Below, piece after piece: positions 7,964 to 16,134 of a DNA stretch of 55,611 nt (position 1 is its first letter; each line of letters begins with the position of its first letter). A model generated the notes under the pieces. That model did not search any database and was not told the origin of the DNA. It saw nothing but the letters and a program-made list of their open reading frames with translations. A program made the position numbers and the translations under genes. This DNA comes from Verrucomicrobiaceae bacterium (GTDB lineage Bacteria; Verrucomicrobiota; Verrucomicrobiia; Verrucomicrobiales; Akkermansiaceae), in contig JAIXPW010000015.1 of the NCBI GenBank assembly GCA_027485995.1, positions 1 to 55,611 of the forward strand, read 5' to 3'.

Positions 7964-9354
7964 CAGCCCTCCACGGCTTTGGCGATCTGGAGGAGCTTGG
8001 CCTCGCCGAAGTGGGGGCCGAGGATCTGGACGCCGACGGGGAGCTGGCCGACTTTTCCGCAGGGCACGGAGATGGCGCAGTTTCCGGCGAGGTTCGCGGC
8101 GAGGGTGAAGATGTCGGAAAGGTATTCGCGGAGTGGATCGTGGGCCGATTCGCCGAGCTTGCGGGCGGGAGTCGGCGCGACCGGCGAGAGAACGGCATCG
8201 ACGGTTTCGAAGGCGGTTTCGAAGTCGCGGCGGATCAGGGTCCGGACTTTCTGGGCCTTGGTGTAATAAGCGTCGTGGTAGCCGGAGGACAGGACGTAGG
8301 TGCCGAGGATGATGCGGCGCTTCACTTCCGGGCCGAAACCTTCCTCGCGGGAGCGGCGGTAGAGGTCGAGCAGGTCGGTGGGGTTCGCCGCACGGTGGCC
8401 GTAGCGGATGCCGTCGAAGCGGGAAAGGTTGGAGGAGGCCTCGGCCGGGGCGATGACGTAGTAGGTCGCGACGGCGTATTCGGTGTGCGGCAGGGAAATT
8501 TCCACCAGTTCGGCTCCGGCGGCGGCGAGCTTGTTGGCGGCGGCCATGACGAGTTCGCGGACGCCGGGGTCGATGCCATCCCCGAAATACTCCTTCGGCA
8601 GGCCGATTTTCAGGCCTTTCACGCCGTCATTGAGAGTGGCGAGGTAGTCCGGCACTGGGCGATCCAGCGAGGTGGAGTCCTGCGGATCGTATCCGGCGAT
8701 CGCTCCCAGCAGCAGCGCCGCGTCCTCGACGGTCTGGGTCATTGGCCCGATCTGGTCGAGCGAGGAGGCGAAGGCAACGAGTCCGAAGCGGGAAACGCGA
8801 CCGTAGGAGGGCTTCAGCCCGACGATCCCGCAGTGCGAGGCTGGTTGGCGGATCGAGCCACCGGTGTCCGAGCCAAGTGCCGCGAAGGCCGTGCCGGACG
8901 CGACCGCCGCGGCGGAGCCACCGGAGGAGCCGCCGGGGATGCGGTCGAGGTCGTGGGGATTCCGCGTGATCTGGAGCGCGGAGTTCTCCGTGGCGGAGCC
9001 CATGGCGAACTCGTCCATGTTGAGCCGGCCGAAGGGAATGGCCCCGGCGGCGCGGAGCTTGCGGATGACGGTGGCGTCGTAGGGCGAGGTGTAGTTTTCC
9101 GAGAGGAACTTCGAGCCGCAGGTGCAGGGCTGGCCGAGGACATTCATGTTGTCCTTGATCGCGATCGGGATGCCGCCGAGGGGCAGCGAAAGATCGACGC
9201 TGGCGGCCTCGGCTTTCGCGGCGGCGAGGTCGTGGCTCAGGTAGGCGCCGATTTCAGGGTCGCGGCTGACGATTTTTCCGGCGAGGTCGTCGAGGAGTCC
9301 GCTGGGAGTGACGCTGCCGCTGCGGAGCTGGTCGCGAAGGGAGAGGAGTGACAT
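7963..9354 (-). CDS. gatA: Asp-tRNA(Asn)/Glu-tRNA(Gln) amidotransferase subunit A
   Basis: 463 residues; amidase-signature enzyme that releases ammonia from glutamine for conversion of Glu-tRNA(Gln) or Asp-tRNA(Asn). The Ser-cisSer-Lys triad is visible: lysine in PIAIKDNMN, serines in PGGSSGGSAAAVASG and GSDTGGSIRQPAS. Start at 9354 (MSLLSLRDQL) matches the family N-terminus. It follows gatC with only 13 bp between them; gatB is not in the window. The stop codon abuts a 7-nt repeat array. Confidence 0.97.
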   Translation of the reverse strand: MSLLSLRDQLRSGSVTPSGLLDDLAGKIVSRDPEIGAYLSHDLAAAKAEAASVDLSLPLGGIPIAIKDNMNVLGQPCTCGSKFLSENYTSPYDATVIRKLRAAGAIPFGRLNMDEFAMGSATENSALQITRNPHDLDRIPGGSSGGSAAAVASGTAFAALGSDTGGSIRQPASHCGIVGLKPSYGRVSRFGLVAFASSLDQIGPMTQTVEDAALLLGAIAGYDPQDSTSLDRPVPDYLATLNDGVKGLKIGLPKEYFGDGIDPGVRELVMAAANKLAAAGAELVEISLPHTEYAVATYYVIAPAEASSNLSRFDGIRYGHRAANPTDLLDLYRRSREEGFGPEVKRRIILGTYVLSSGYHDAYYTKAQKVRTLIRRDFETAFETVDAVLSPVAPTPARKLGESAHDPLREYLSDIFTLAANLAGNCAISVPCGKVGQLPVGVQILGPHFGEAKLLQIAKAVEG

Positions 9355-9367
9355 GGCGGGAAAAGGT

Positions 9368-9661
9368 TCAGGCGTCGGCGACGACTTTGGGGACACGGAT
9401 CTGGTTCTGGGCCTGGTCGGGCGCATTCTGAAGCACGGAGGCCAGCGGCAGGCTCTCGTGGGGCTCGTCCTCGCGCATGCGGTCGAACACCGGCGAGGGA
9501 TAGGCGGTCGGTTCGATGCCGGAAACGTCGAGCTGGGAGATCGTTTCCACGTAGCCGAGGATGGCGTCGAGCTGGCCTTGGAACTCCGCGACCTCGGCCT
9601 CGTTCAATTCGAGGCGGGCGAGGTTCGCGACGTAGCGGACATCGATGTGGGGTTTCGACAT
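9368..9661 (-). CDS. gatC: Asp-tRNA(Asn)/Glu-tRNA(Gln) amidotransferase subunit C
   Basis: 97 residues, typical of GatC, which wraps around GatA and stabilises the GatCAB complex. The family motif VRYVANLARLELNEAEVAEFQGQLDAIL sits at the N-terminus, and VSGIEPTAYP with the acidic FDRMREDE lies in the middle. The ATG at 9661 (MSKPHIDV) fits the family better than the upstream in-frame ATG at 9697. First gene of the gatC-gatA pair. Confidence 0.96.
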   Translation of the reverse strand: MSKPHIDVRYVANLARLELNEAEVAEFQGQLDAILGYVETISQLDVSGIEPTAYPSPVFDRMREDEPHESLPLASVLQNAPDQAQNQIRVPKVVADA

Positions 9662-9756
9662 GGGCGGAAGACTCAAGAGGCTGGCGGAGGCTGGCAAGAC
9701 TCAACCGCCGAGAGAAGAGATTGCGCCGGAGGGCGGCGGGTCGCTAGGTTGGGGCC

Positions 9757-10860
9757 ATGCAACCGCTGCGACGTCTTTTCACGCTTCTGCTTCTGACGCT
9801 CTCCCAGACCTGGGCCGGGACGCCGGGGGAAGCCCAGCAGATCCAAAAGGAATTCACCCTCGCGAAGGAAACCTGGGCGCTGAAGCTCAAGGTGGCCGCG
9901 TCGGAGGACGCCCAGCGGGAACTTTGGAAGCAACGCCCGAACCTCAGCGACTACGCGAAGCGGATGTGGAGCTGTCTGAGGCCCTCACTCACAGAAGATT
10001 GGACGCTGGAGCCCTCCTCTTGGCTGCTCCGAGTGGCTCCTTCGGTCGTCGAGACCAAGGAAGACGGCACTTCGGTTCAGGGGATGAAGGAGGTGGTCGA
10101 TGCCATCCGCAAGTCGGTCGAGGGCGTCCACCTGATGAGTCCGAAATTGTCGCCAATGTGCCTGGCCCTGTCGGCGGGAAGCGACCCGCAGTCGCTCGCC
10201 TTGCTGGAGAAGATCGAGGCGAAGAATCCGGATCCGAAGGTCCAGGGGGTGGCGGCGCTGGGACAGGCCATCGTTTTGAAGGGGCTGGGGGATGAAGAGG
10301 ACGTCATCCGGAAGCGGCTGACCTTGCTGCGCAAGGCGATCATCAACAGCGCCAGCGAAGAGATCGGAGGCATCGCCGTTTCCAGCATTGCCGAAGACGA
10401 ACTCTACATCATCCGCTATCTCACCAAAGGTCGGGTGGCCCCGGAGCTTGAAGGGGTCGATTCAGGGAATCGCCCGATGAAGCTTTCCGATTTCAAGGGC
10501 AAGGTGGTGGTGCTTCTTTTCTGGGGCAGCAACATGCCGGAGGCGGATCGCACGCTGGAGTTCTGTGCCTCGCTGGAGCAGAAGTTCGCGGGCAAGCCGT
10601 TCGCGCTGGTGGGGGTGAACAACGATCCGGTGGTGACCCTGCGAGGCCTGCAGTCCCGGGATACCGGTCGCATCGCCTGGCCGAACTTCTCGGACCCAGG
10701 TGGACAGGTGGCGCAGCAGTTCCGGATCGGAGCGCGTCCGGTCATCTACGTGCTGGACGGCGAGAGGAAGATCCATTTCTTCGGGGCACCGGGTTCGTTT
10801 GTGGAACTCGCCGTCTCAGCGCTCCTCGCGGAAAAGAAAGCCCCTGCCCCGGGAAACTAG
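9757..10860 (+). CDS. Exported thioredoxin-fold (redoxin-like) protein lacking active cysteines
   Basis: 367 residues with a signal peptide (MQPLRRLFTLLLLTLSQTWAG), a helical N-terminal half of unknown type and a C-terminal AhpC/TSA-Redoxin fold from about residue 240 (MKLSDFKGKVVVLLFW, ALVGVNNDPV, FRIGARPVIYVLDGERKI). At the position of the CxxC active site the sequence reads WGSNMPEAD, with no cysteine. The protein is therefore probably not a disulfide oxidoreductase and may be structural or binding. Similar TlpA/ResA-like proteins with intact CxxC are frequent in Verrucomicrobia. Divergent from gatC. Confidence 0.8.
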   Translation: MQPLRRLFTLLLLTLSQTWAGTPGEAQQIQKEFTLAKETWALKLKVAASEDAQRELWKQRPNLSDYAKRMWSCLRPSLTEDWTLEPSSWLLRVAPSVVETKEDGTSVQGMKEVVDAIRKSVEGVHLMSPKLSPMCLALSAGSDPQSLALLEKIEAKNPDPKVQGVAALGQAIVLKGLGDEEDVIRKRLTLLRKAIINSASEEIGGIAVSSIAEDELYIIRYLTKGRVAPELEGVDSGNRPMKLSDFKGKVVVLLFWGSNMPEADRTLEFCASLEQKFAGKPFALVGVNNDPVVTLRGLQSRDTGRIAWPNFSDPGGQVAQQFRIGARPVIYVLDGERKIHFFGAPGSFVELAVSALLAEKKAPAPGN

Positions 10861-10911
10861 GACGCGGGATTTGATGGGCGGAACCGGCGAAGATGGGTTA
10901 CACTTCCGGCG

Positions 10912-11301
10912 ATGAAGGAACTCAAGGACGGCATCCGGTCGCTGGTGCGGATTGATTTCGGCGGACGGGTGCACAAGCGCTTCCGCGGCACCGGGGCCGA
11001 TGAGCGTTACGCCACCGAGGTGCAGGTCCTGAAGGTTCTGGAAACGCGGGGCTGCCCCTATGTGCCCCGACTGCTGGAGGAGCATCCCGAGGAGAACTAC
11101 TTCGTTTCGAGCAACTGCGGCCAGACCGCGAGCCAGATCTCGAAAACCAGATCCGATGAACTCTTCGCCGAACTCGAACGCGACTACGGAGTCCGGCACC
11201 TCGATGCCGAGCCGCGCAATGTGACCTATTCACCGCAGCTTGGCCGCTTTTGCCTCATCGACTTCGAGCTCGCGGAGATCCTGCCGGACCCGAAGGGCTG
11301 A
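10912..11301 (+). CDS. Minimal protein-kinase-like protein
   Basis: 129 residues, about half the size of a kinase domain. The C-terminal half carries a catalytic-loop-like motif HLDAEPRNV and a DFG-equivalent IDFELAE, with the spacing of kinase fold families such as RIO or Bud32-like proteins. The N-terminal half (VHKRFRGTGADERYATEVQVLKVL, PYVPRLLE) resembles a shortened N-lobe with a possible ATP lysine and a C-helix glutamate. A glycine-rich loop is poorly visible. It may be a real small-molecule or protein kinase, or a pseudokinase. It stands alone after the redoxin-like gene (51 bp gap). Confidence 0.65.
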   Translation: MKELKDGIRSLVRIDFGGRVHKRFRGTGADERYATEVQVLKVLETRGCPYVPRLLEEHPEENYFVSSNCGQTASQISKTRSDELFAELERDYGVRHLDAEPRNVTYSPQLGRFCLIDFELAEILPDPKG

Positions 11302-11308
11302 AAACACG

Positions 11309-11770
11309 TCATCTGGCCGTCGACTCATCAAGTCCGGAAATCTGCTGCTCTTGCTCCTGCTTGGTTCCGCTGCGCATCACGGTCACCAGTCCTGAGATCT
11401 TCGTGTCATCATTCTCGTCGATGATGGCATCAACACATCGAGCACGCATGAAGATGACTGGAGCCCTTCCGCAGGAGTGAAGCACCCGGCCATACGCAAA
11501 TTCTGATCGTTCTGCCACGAAGCTCAGCCTGGGCTCAAATCCAGGCTCATGGCGCCTCAACCAGGTTGCCAAGTGGGTGGTGGTCTGTCTCTTTTTCCAT
11601 GGAATTCCGAACCACCGGGTTGTCTCAATGCTCGATCCGGAAACCGGGCAGGCTCTCCATTCACCGCTGCGATAGGGCACAAACCACCGCAGTACTCCGA
11701 CGGACAACCCCAACCCCGCGAGGATGACAGGCCATCGCCTTGCCAACGGATCGAGCCGATCTTTTTTCAT
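11309..11770 (-). CDS. Small conserved membrane-anchored protein of unknown function
   Basis: 153 residues from the ATG at 11770. One N-terminal hydrophobic helix (RWPVILAGLGLSVGVLRWF) is followed by ACPVSGSSIETTRWFGIPW. The last stretch resembles a short verrucomicrobial family with a CPxCG-type motif followed by a 'FGIP' element; here the second cysteine is serine. The rest (SEFAYGRVLHSCGR) has no recognisable domain. Convergent with the mini-kinase gene (7 bp). The frame stays open upstream through a 7-nt repeat array, but that extension looks non-coding. Confidence 0.6.
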   Translation of the reverse strand: MKKDRLDPLARRWPVILAGLGLSVGVLRWFVPYRSGEWRACPVSGSSIETTRWFGIPWKKRQTTTHLATWLRRHEPGFEPRLSFVAERSEFAYGRVLHSCGRAPVIFMRARCVDAIIDENDDTKISGLVTVMRSGTKQEQEQQISGLDESTAR

Positions 11771-11850
11771 ACACCCTTCGATCACGACAGCCTGATCAAA
11801 GCCGCCCATAAACGCAAGGATCCGCTGGTCATCTCGCTGCGCCCTGTAGG

Positions 11851-11913
11851 CCAATAACCAATAACAAATAACCAATAACCAGTAACTAATTTCTAATGAC
11901 GAATGACGAATCA
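11851..11913. repeat. Nine-unit 7-nt repeat array
   Basis: Nine consecutive heptamers in register: CCAATAA, CCAATAA, CAAATAA, CCAATAA, CCAGTAA, CTAATTT, CTAATGA, CGAATGA, CGAATCA. This is the longest array in the window and is strongly AT-rich. It lies between the orphan gene and lnt. Confidence 0.93.
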
Positions 11914-11938
11914 GAGATGAGACTCAGGCCAGGTCTTT

Positions 11939-13324
11939 CTATTCCATTGGAACTTGGCCCTTGGAACTTGGCACTTTAACCCTAAGCCAAGCCGTCGCCA
12001 CCAGCGCAGCCACGAGGACCAGCCATGGAAAGAGCCAGCCGATGGTAGTGAAGAAGGTCTTGTCCTGACGCAGATGGATCACACCTTCGAGGACTCCTTC
12101 TTCCATCAAGGCAAGCTGGGAAACGCGGTTGCCATGGGGATCGATGAACTGGGTCAGGCCGGAGGTGGCTGCGACGGCGAACCAGCGTCCGTTTTCCAGG
12201 GCGCGATGGCGGAACAGCTCGGCATGCTGGAGATGCTCGCGGGCCGTCCAGGTCTCGGCGTCCATGCTCGGCACGGTGAAGGCTTCCGCACCGTTGGCGA
12301 CCATCCGCCGGATGACTTCGGTGTAGTCGCAGTCGAAACAGATCGGAGTGCCCAGCTTGCCGAACCGCGTGACGATCGGCTCTGCGGACTTTCCAGGCTC
12401 GCCATCGTTCATGAAATGGACCGGACGGTTCTTGGCATGCCAACCGAGATCACCGGATTCATCCAGCGTGCGAGCGATGTTGTAGTGCTTTCCGCCGGGA
12501 AGGTCCTTCATCGTGCCGAACACCAACACCGAGCGCTTGTCGCGCACCAGATCTGCCAGCTTGATCCAATCCCTCGGAGAATTGCCATTTTCCGGCGAGG
12601 ACTTGATTTCAAACCGCGCGGAATACTCCGGCCAGAGGATCACACCATCGCGAAAGTTGCTGGCCTTCGAGGTCTCCAGATAACTTTCGAAATCCACCTG
12701 CTCGCTCTGCAAGGCCAGCACCGGGATTCCTTGACCTAACTCTCTAACAGGAGCAGGACGGTTGACCGCGAGGACTGAAAGTGCCGCGATCAGGCTGAGC
12801 GACATGAGTTTCAATCGCCGAGAGCCAAGCGCGAGAAGCGTCCCCGTCAACACCACGAAAAAACCGGTGCCATAGACCCCGATGAACGGCGAAAGCCAGG
12901 TCGGACCAATGGCCAGTCCCGGCGTCATCCACGGAAAGCGCAGCCAGAACCACTCGCTGCGGAAATACTCGACCGCCGTCCAGACCAGCGCTGCGTAGAG
13001 CGGCAGCCATTTCATCTGTGGATGCCGCCTATCCGCCCAGCCGATCAGGCCGCAGGCGGCACCAGTGAAGAGGGCGACGATCAGCCACAAGGCCACCGCT
13101 GCTGGACCAAAGATTTTCAGGAACCACGAAAGTGTGCAGCCATAGAGCATCACACCATGCACCGCCCCCAGCCTGAAGCCGGTACTTCCCCCACTTCCCT
13201 TGACTGCCAGGAACAAGATCGGCCAGGCCACGAAGGCCAGCGACCAGCATGAAAACGGTGGAAACGCGAAAACCGCGAGTCCGCCGGAAATCAGGGCGAG
13301 CAGGAATCTGAGCGGCGTGCTCAA
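11939..13324 (-). CDS. lnt: Apolipoprotein N-acyltransferase
   Basis: 461 residues. An N-terminal bundle of transmembrane helices (residues 1-190) is followed by a nitrilase-type periplasmic domain and a final helix (about 430-448). The candidate triad is the glutamate in ILWPEYSARF, the lysine in KNRPVHFMNDGEPG and the cysteine in GTPICFDCDYTEVIRRM. The enzyme adds the third acyl chain to lipoproteins at the inner membrane. The start overlaps the frr stop by 4 bp. The last 12 residues (KVPSSKGQVPME) are encoded by a 7-nt repeat array rather than by family sequence. A copy of the octamer (TCTAACAG, 12743-12750) lies inside. Confidence 0.93.
   Translation of the reverse strand: MSTPLRFLLALISGGLAVFAFPPFSCWSLAFVAWPILFLAVKGSGGSTGFRLGAVHGVMLYGCTLSWFLKIFGPAAVALWLIVALFTGAACGLIGWADRRHPQMKWLPLYAALVWTAVEYFRSEWFWLRFPWMTPGLAIGPTWLSPFIGVYGTGFFVVLTGTLLALGSRRLKLMSLSLIAALSVLAVNRPAPVRELGQGIPVLALQSEQVDFESYLETSKASNFRDGVILWPEYSARFEIKSSPENGNSPRDWIKLADLVRDKRSVLVFGTMKDLPGGKHYNIARTLDESGDLGWHAKNRPVHFMNDGEPGKSAEPIVTRFGKLGTPICFDCDYTEVIRRMVANGAEAFTVPSMDAETWTAREHLQHAELFRHRALENGRWFAVAATSGLTQFIDPHGNRVSQLALMEEGVLEGVIHLRQDKTFFTTIGWLFPWLVLVAALVATAWLRVKVPSSKGQVPME
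11947..11974. repeat. 7-nt repeat array encoding the Lnt C-terminus
   Basis: Heptamers TTGGAAC, TTGGCCC, TTGGAAC, TTGGCAC in exact register. The first three match the units at 7934-7954. Read on the minus strand it supplies the last codons of lnt. Confidence 0.92.
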
Positions 13325-13887
13325 ACTTTCATCAGTTCCGCTTCCTTCGATGCGAGGTGGGCATCGACTTCCTTGACGTATTTTGTCGTGAGCTCCTGGA
13401 CCTCCTCTTCAAAGTCCTTCTGGCCATCTTCGGTGATGACGTTGTCCGCCTTCATCTTCTTGGCGGCATCCATGCCGTCCTTGCGCACCGCGCGGATGCG
13501 GACCTTGGCTTCCTCGCCGAGCTGCTTGGTGAGCTTGACCATGTCCCGACGGCGCTCTTCGGAAAGCTCCGGGATCGGCACGCGCAGCGAGCTGCCGGCG
13601 GCGGCGGGATTGAGACCGAGCTTAGACTCGCGGATCGCACGCTCGATGTCCTGCGTGGTCGAGGGATCGAAGACGCGCACTTCAAGCATGCGGGCTTCCG
13701 GCGTGGTGATCATGGCCAGGGCCTTGAGTTTCATCACGCTGTTGTAGGCGCGGCAGTGGACGTCGATGTTCTCGATCAGGCCGGGAGTGGCCTTACCGGT
13801 GCGGACACCCGTGAACTCGTGGAGCAGGTGCGCCACGGCTTTCTGCATGTCGTCTTCGACTTCAAAGATCGCTTCGTCTGGACTCAT
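13321..13887 (-). CDS. frr: Ribosome recycling factor
   Basis: 188 residues, full length. Family signatures are visible: HEFTGVRTGKATPGLIENIDV, ITTPEARMLEVRVFDPS, IRESKLGLNPAAAGSSLRVPIPELSEERRRD, and the C-terminal EEEVQELTTKYVKEVD. It splits post-termination ribosomes together with EF-G, whose gene starts at 54884. It lies 34 bp downstream of pyrH, the classic order, and overlaps lnt by 4 bp. Confidence 0.98.
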   Translation of the reverse strand: MSPDEAIFEVEDDMQKAVAHLLHEFTGVRTGKATPGLIENIDVHCRAYNSVMKLKALAMITTPEARMLEVRVFDPSTTQDIERAIRESKLGLNPAAAGSSLRVPIPELSEERRRDMVKLTKQLGEEAKVRIRAVRKDGMDAAKKMKADNVITEDGQKDFEEEVQELTTKYVKEVDAHLASKEAELMKV

Positions 13888-13921
13888 GGGAGGAGGTCAG
13901 GTTGGAGTGGATGGAAAGGCT

Positions 13922-14659
13922 TCAGCCGCCATTGACGACGGTGCCGATCGGCTCGCCAAGGAGGGCGCGGGTCACGTTGCCGAGTGGTCCGAGGTCGAAC
14001 ACGATGATCGGGATGTGATTGTCCATGCAGAGGCTGAAGGCGGTGGCATCCATCACCTTGAGCTGCTTGGAAAGGCACTCCTGGAAGGTCACGGTTTCAT
14101 AACGCTTGGCTTCCGGGTTCTTCTTTGGATCGGAATCATAGACGCCGTCGACCATCGTGGCCTTGAAGATCACATCGGCACCCATTTCACTGGCGCGCAG
14201 GGCGGCGGTGGTGTCGGTGGAAAAGAACGGGCTGCCGGTGCCGGCGGCGAAGATCACCACGAAGCCGTCGTCCAGATGGCGCTCGGCCTTCTTGCGGAGG
14301 AAGGTTTCGGCGACGTTCTTCATTTCAATCGCCGACTGCACGATGCAGGGCACGCCCTGGTGCTCGAGCGCGCTTTGGACCGCGAGGGCGTTCATCACGG
14401 TGGCCAGCATGCCCACGTAGTCCGCGGTCGCGCGATCCATGCCTCGGGCCGAAGCGGCCGCGCCGCGCCAGAAGTTTCCGCCGCCGACGACCACTCCAAG
14501 CTGGAGACCGTCCTTCACGGCATCACGGATTTCGGTGGCGATGCGCTCGACGATTTCCGGCGAGATGTTGTCGGTCGAGCCCGGCTCCCGCAGGGCCTCG
14601 CCGCTGAGTTTGAGAATGGCGCGCTTGTATGGAGGTTTGGCTGTGGCAGTGTTTGGCAT
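13922..14659 (-). CDS. pyrH: UMP kinase
   Basis: 245 residues, amino-acid-kinase fold. Visible motifs are [12 protein letters not shown] at the N-terminus, [31 protein letters not shown] and [17 protein letters not shown]. It phosphorylates UMP to UDP in pyrimidine synthesis and is hexameric. I chose the start at 14659 ([13 protein letters not shown]); upstream ATGs at 14713 and 14689 would add residues atypical for the family. It heads the pyrH-frr-lnt operon. Confidence 0.97.
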   Translation of the reverse strand: MPNTATAKPPYKRAILKLSGEALREPGSTDNISPEIVERIATEIRDAVKDGLQLGVVVGGGNFWRGAAASARGMDRATADYVGMLATVMNALAVQSALEHQGVPCIVQSAIEMKNVAETFLRKKAERHLDDGFVVIFAAGTGSPFFSTDTTAALRASEMGADVIFKATMVDGVYDSDPKKNPEAKRYETVTFQECLSKQLKVMDATAFSLCMDNHIPIIVFDLGPLGNVTRALLGEPIGTVVNGG

Positions 14660-14714
14660 GGGCGTGAGGAACGGACTGATCAAAGCCATCCGCCCCTCCC
14701 CTTGAAAAGGCAAA

Positions 14715-15269
14715 TCAACCGCCGCCGCCGGGAAGCTGGAACTTCGCCGAGAGATCGGTCAACGAGGCCTTACCTTGGTCCACGCCGGTGACTTCAATGA
14801 GCACGGTCAGCCCGCCGGTTTGCGGCTTCTGATACTCCTCCAGGGTTTTGCGGACCGCCACGATCGCCAGTTTCAGGACCTGCCGGCTGGTCAGATCGAC
14901 CTCGGCCGGGATCGACAGTTTCGAGACATCCAGCCTGACATGCAGCCCGTCGGCGGAAAGCTCGGCCGCCAGCCCGATGTGGCAAAGCACGAGGAGGTTT
15001 GCCTCCTGGACCTTGTAGTTCGGATTGTTGGTCGGGATCTTGTGGGGCGTGCCGATCGAGTCCACCAGGGTCTCGGGAAAGGCACCGGTCAAGGCCATCG
15101 GCCTCGCCATCACGGTCGCCTGAAGCGCCTCGCCGGTGTCGGAAATCACCTCGTCCACGTCGGTCCCATGCAGGCTCAGGGGCTCGTAGATCGGCACCAT
15201 CGTGATGGTGGTGGCCGTGGCGAGGGCCGCGAAAGCCAGCCCGGCGAGCATCAGAAATCCCGTCTTCAT
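14715..15269 (-). CDS. Exported protein of unknown function
   Basis: 184 residues with a signal peptide ([19 protein letters not shown]) and no recognisable domain. Low in cysteine (one, in LLVLCHIGL); it ends in a glycine run (LPGGGG). It is 55 bp upstream of pyrH on the same strand and 87 bp downstream of another small exported protein, so the two may share a transcript with pyrH. An AGGAAA stretch 8 to 13 bases before the ATG is one of the few partial ribosome-binding sites in the window. Confidence 0.7.
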   Translation of the reverse strand: MKTGFLMLAGLAFAALATATTITMVPIYEPLSLHGTDVDEVISDTGEALQATVMARPMALTGAFPETLVDSIGTPHKIPTNNPNYKVQEANLLVLCHIGLAAELSADGLHVRLDVSKLSIPAEVDLTSRQVLKLAIVAVRKTLEEYQKPQTGGLTVLIEVTGVDQGKASLTDLSAKFQLPGGGG

Positions 15270-15300
15270 GGGACTTTCCTAGGCCGGGAAGAGTTGAGAC

Positions 15301-15331
15301 TCAAGACGCAAGACTTGAAGACGCAAGACTC
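15301..15331. repeat. Imperfect 7-nt repeat array
   Basis: Units TCAAGAC, GCAAGAC, TTGAAGAC (8 nt), GCAAGAC, TC: 7-nt periodicity with one slip, in the 87-bp gap between two small exported-protein genes. Confidence 0.75.
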
Positions 15332-15356
15332 AGAGACCATTCGCCTTTTGCACGCC

Positions 15357-15950
15357 TCACTTCGCCTCCTTCAAGACCTTGCGGTCGAGATCGCGGATCA
15401 ACTTCAGGGCATCCTCTTCGGTCGCGCCGTGATTGCCGGTGATCTTGACCAGGATGCGCTCGTCGAGCGGCAGGTTGACCTCGATGGATTCGCCGTTCTG
15501 CTTGATCAGAGCGCGATCGCCGCCAACCCGCTTGACCTTGAAGCCCTGGGATTCCGCCACCACATCGTTCGCCACCAGGCCGATGATCAGCTTCACGGTG
15601 GGTGAGTCGTAGATCACCTCCAGCAGCATTTCCTTCGCTCCATCCTTCTGGAGATAACTGCGCTTCATGACCCGGCCACCTCCCATCAGGGCGGGCACGT
15701 CCTCGGTCTTGATCGACTCGGCCTTCCAGCCATCGGGGGCATCCGGCAGGGTTGATTTGATCAAGGTCGCCTGCTGCTGGTCGAGCACGCCCTTGGCCTT
15801 GTCCATCGCCGCGCGGGCCTCCTCGATCCTTCCTGCACGATACTGCTTCACCGCCTCGCGCAGCGCATCCTCGAAGGGCTCCGGCTTCGGCGTTTCCGCC
15901 ATCAGGGCAGAGGACATCAGGAGAAACGTGGTGAAAAGGCTGTTGCGCAT
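15357..15950 (-). CDS. Exported protein of unknown function
   Basis: 197 residues with a signal peptide (MRNSLFTTFLLMSSALMA). A helical segment follows (ALREAVKQYRAGRIEEARAAMDKAKGVLDQQQ, like a single TPR hairpin), then a mixed alpha/beta region (LPDAPDGWKAESI, MLLEVIYDSPTVKLIIG). Proteins with 'LP..P.GW' after a helical N-terminus occur widely as periplasmic DUFs, but I cannot name the family with certainty. It is first of the two small exported genes ahead of pyrH. Confidence 0.72.
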   Translation of the reverse strand: MRNSLFTTFLLMSSALMAETPKPEPFEDALREAVKQYRAGRIEEARAAMDKAKGVLDQQQATLIKSTLPDAPDGWKAESIKTEDVPALMGGGRVMKRSYLQKDGAKEMLLEVIYDSPTVKLIIGLVANDVVAESQGFKVKRVGGDRALIKQNGESIEVNLPLDERILVKITGNHGATEEDALKLIRDLDRKVLKEAK

Positions 15951-16021
15951 TTCACACTTGGTAGCGCATCGGCGACCGTGCTCAAGAGGATTGCTGATTT
16001 GGCCGGGAGGATCAGAATCTC

Positions 16022-16065
16022 GGAGCTGGAAGCTCCGGAGACGGACTGGAGCAGAGATGCTCCAG
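16022..16065. repeat. Two adjacent perfect hairpins
   Basis: GGAGCT/AGCTCC with a 3-nt loop (16022-16036), then CTGGAGCA/TGCTCCAG with loop GAGA (16046-16065). The second has an 8-bp perfect stem closed by a GNRA-type tetraloop. They lie downstream of the rplI terminator, between it and the next gene on the minus strand. Confidence 0.6.
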
Positions 16066-16075
16066 CCACGACACG

Positions 16076-16104
16076 AAAAACCCCGGCCACTCGCGTGGAC
16101 GGGG
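16076..16104 (-). terminator. Terminator of rplI
   Basis: On the minus strand, CCCCG and CCAC pair with CGGGG and GTGG around a TCGC loop with one internal mismatch, followed by TTTTT. It lies 30 bp after the rplI stop. Confidence 0.85.
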
Positions 16105-16134
16105 TCTTAGGAAAGTTTAGGTTCGAAGGGAGCC

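Noticed and set aside
7948..9351. 467-codon open frame on the plus strand
   Set aside because: It is the antisense of gatA; composition (glycine-, glutamate- and valine-rich) is typical of a mirror frame in GC-rich DNA, and gatA motifs are unambiguous.
11851..11913. CRISPR array
   Set aside because: Units are 7 nt and contiguous, with no spacers; no cas genes are present.
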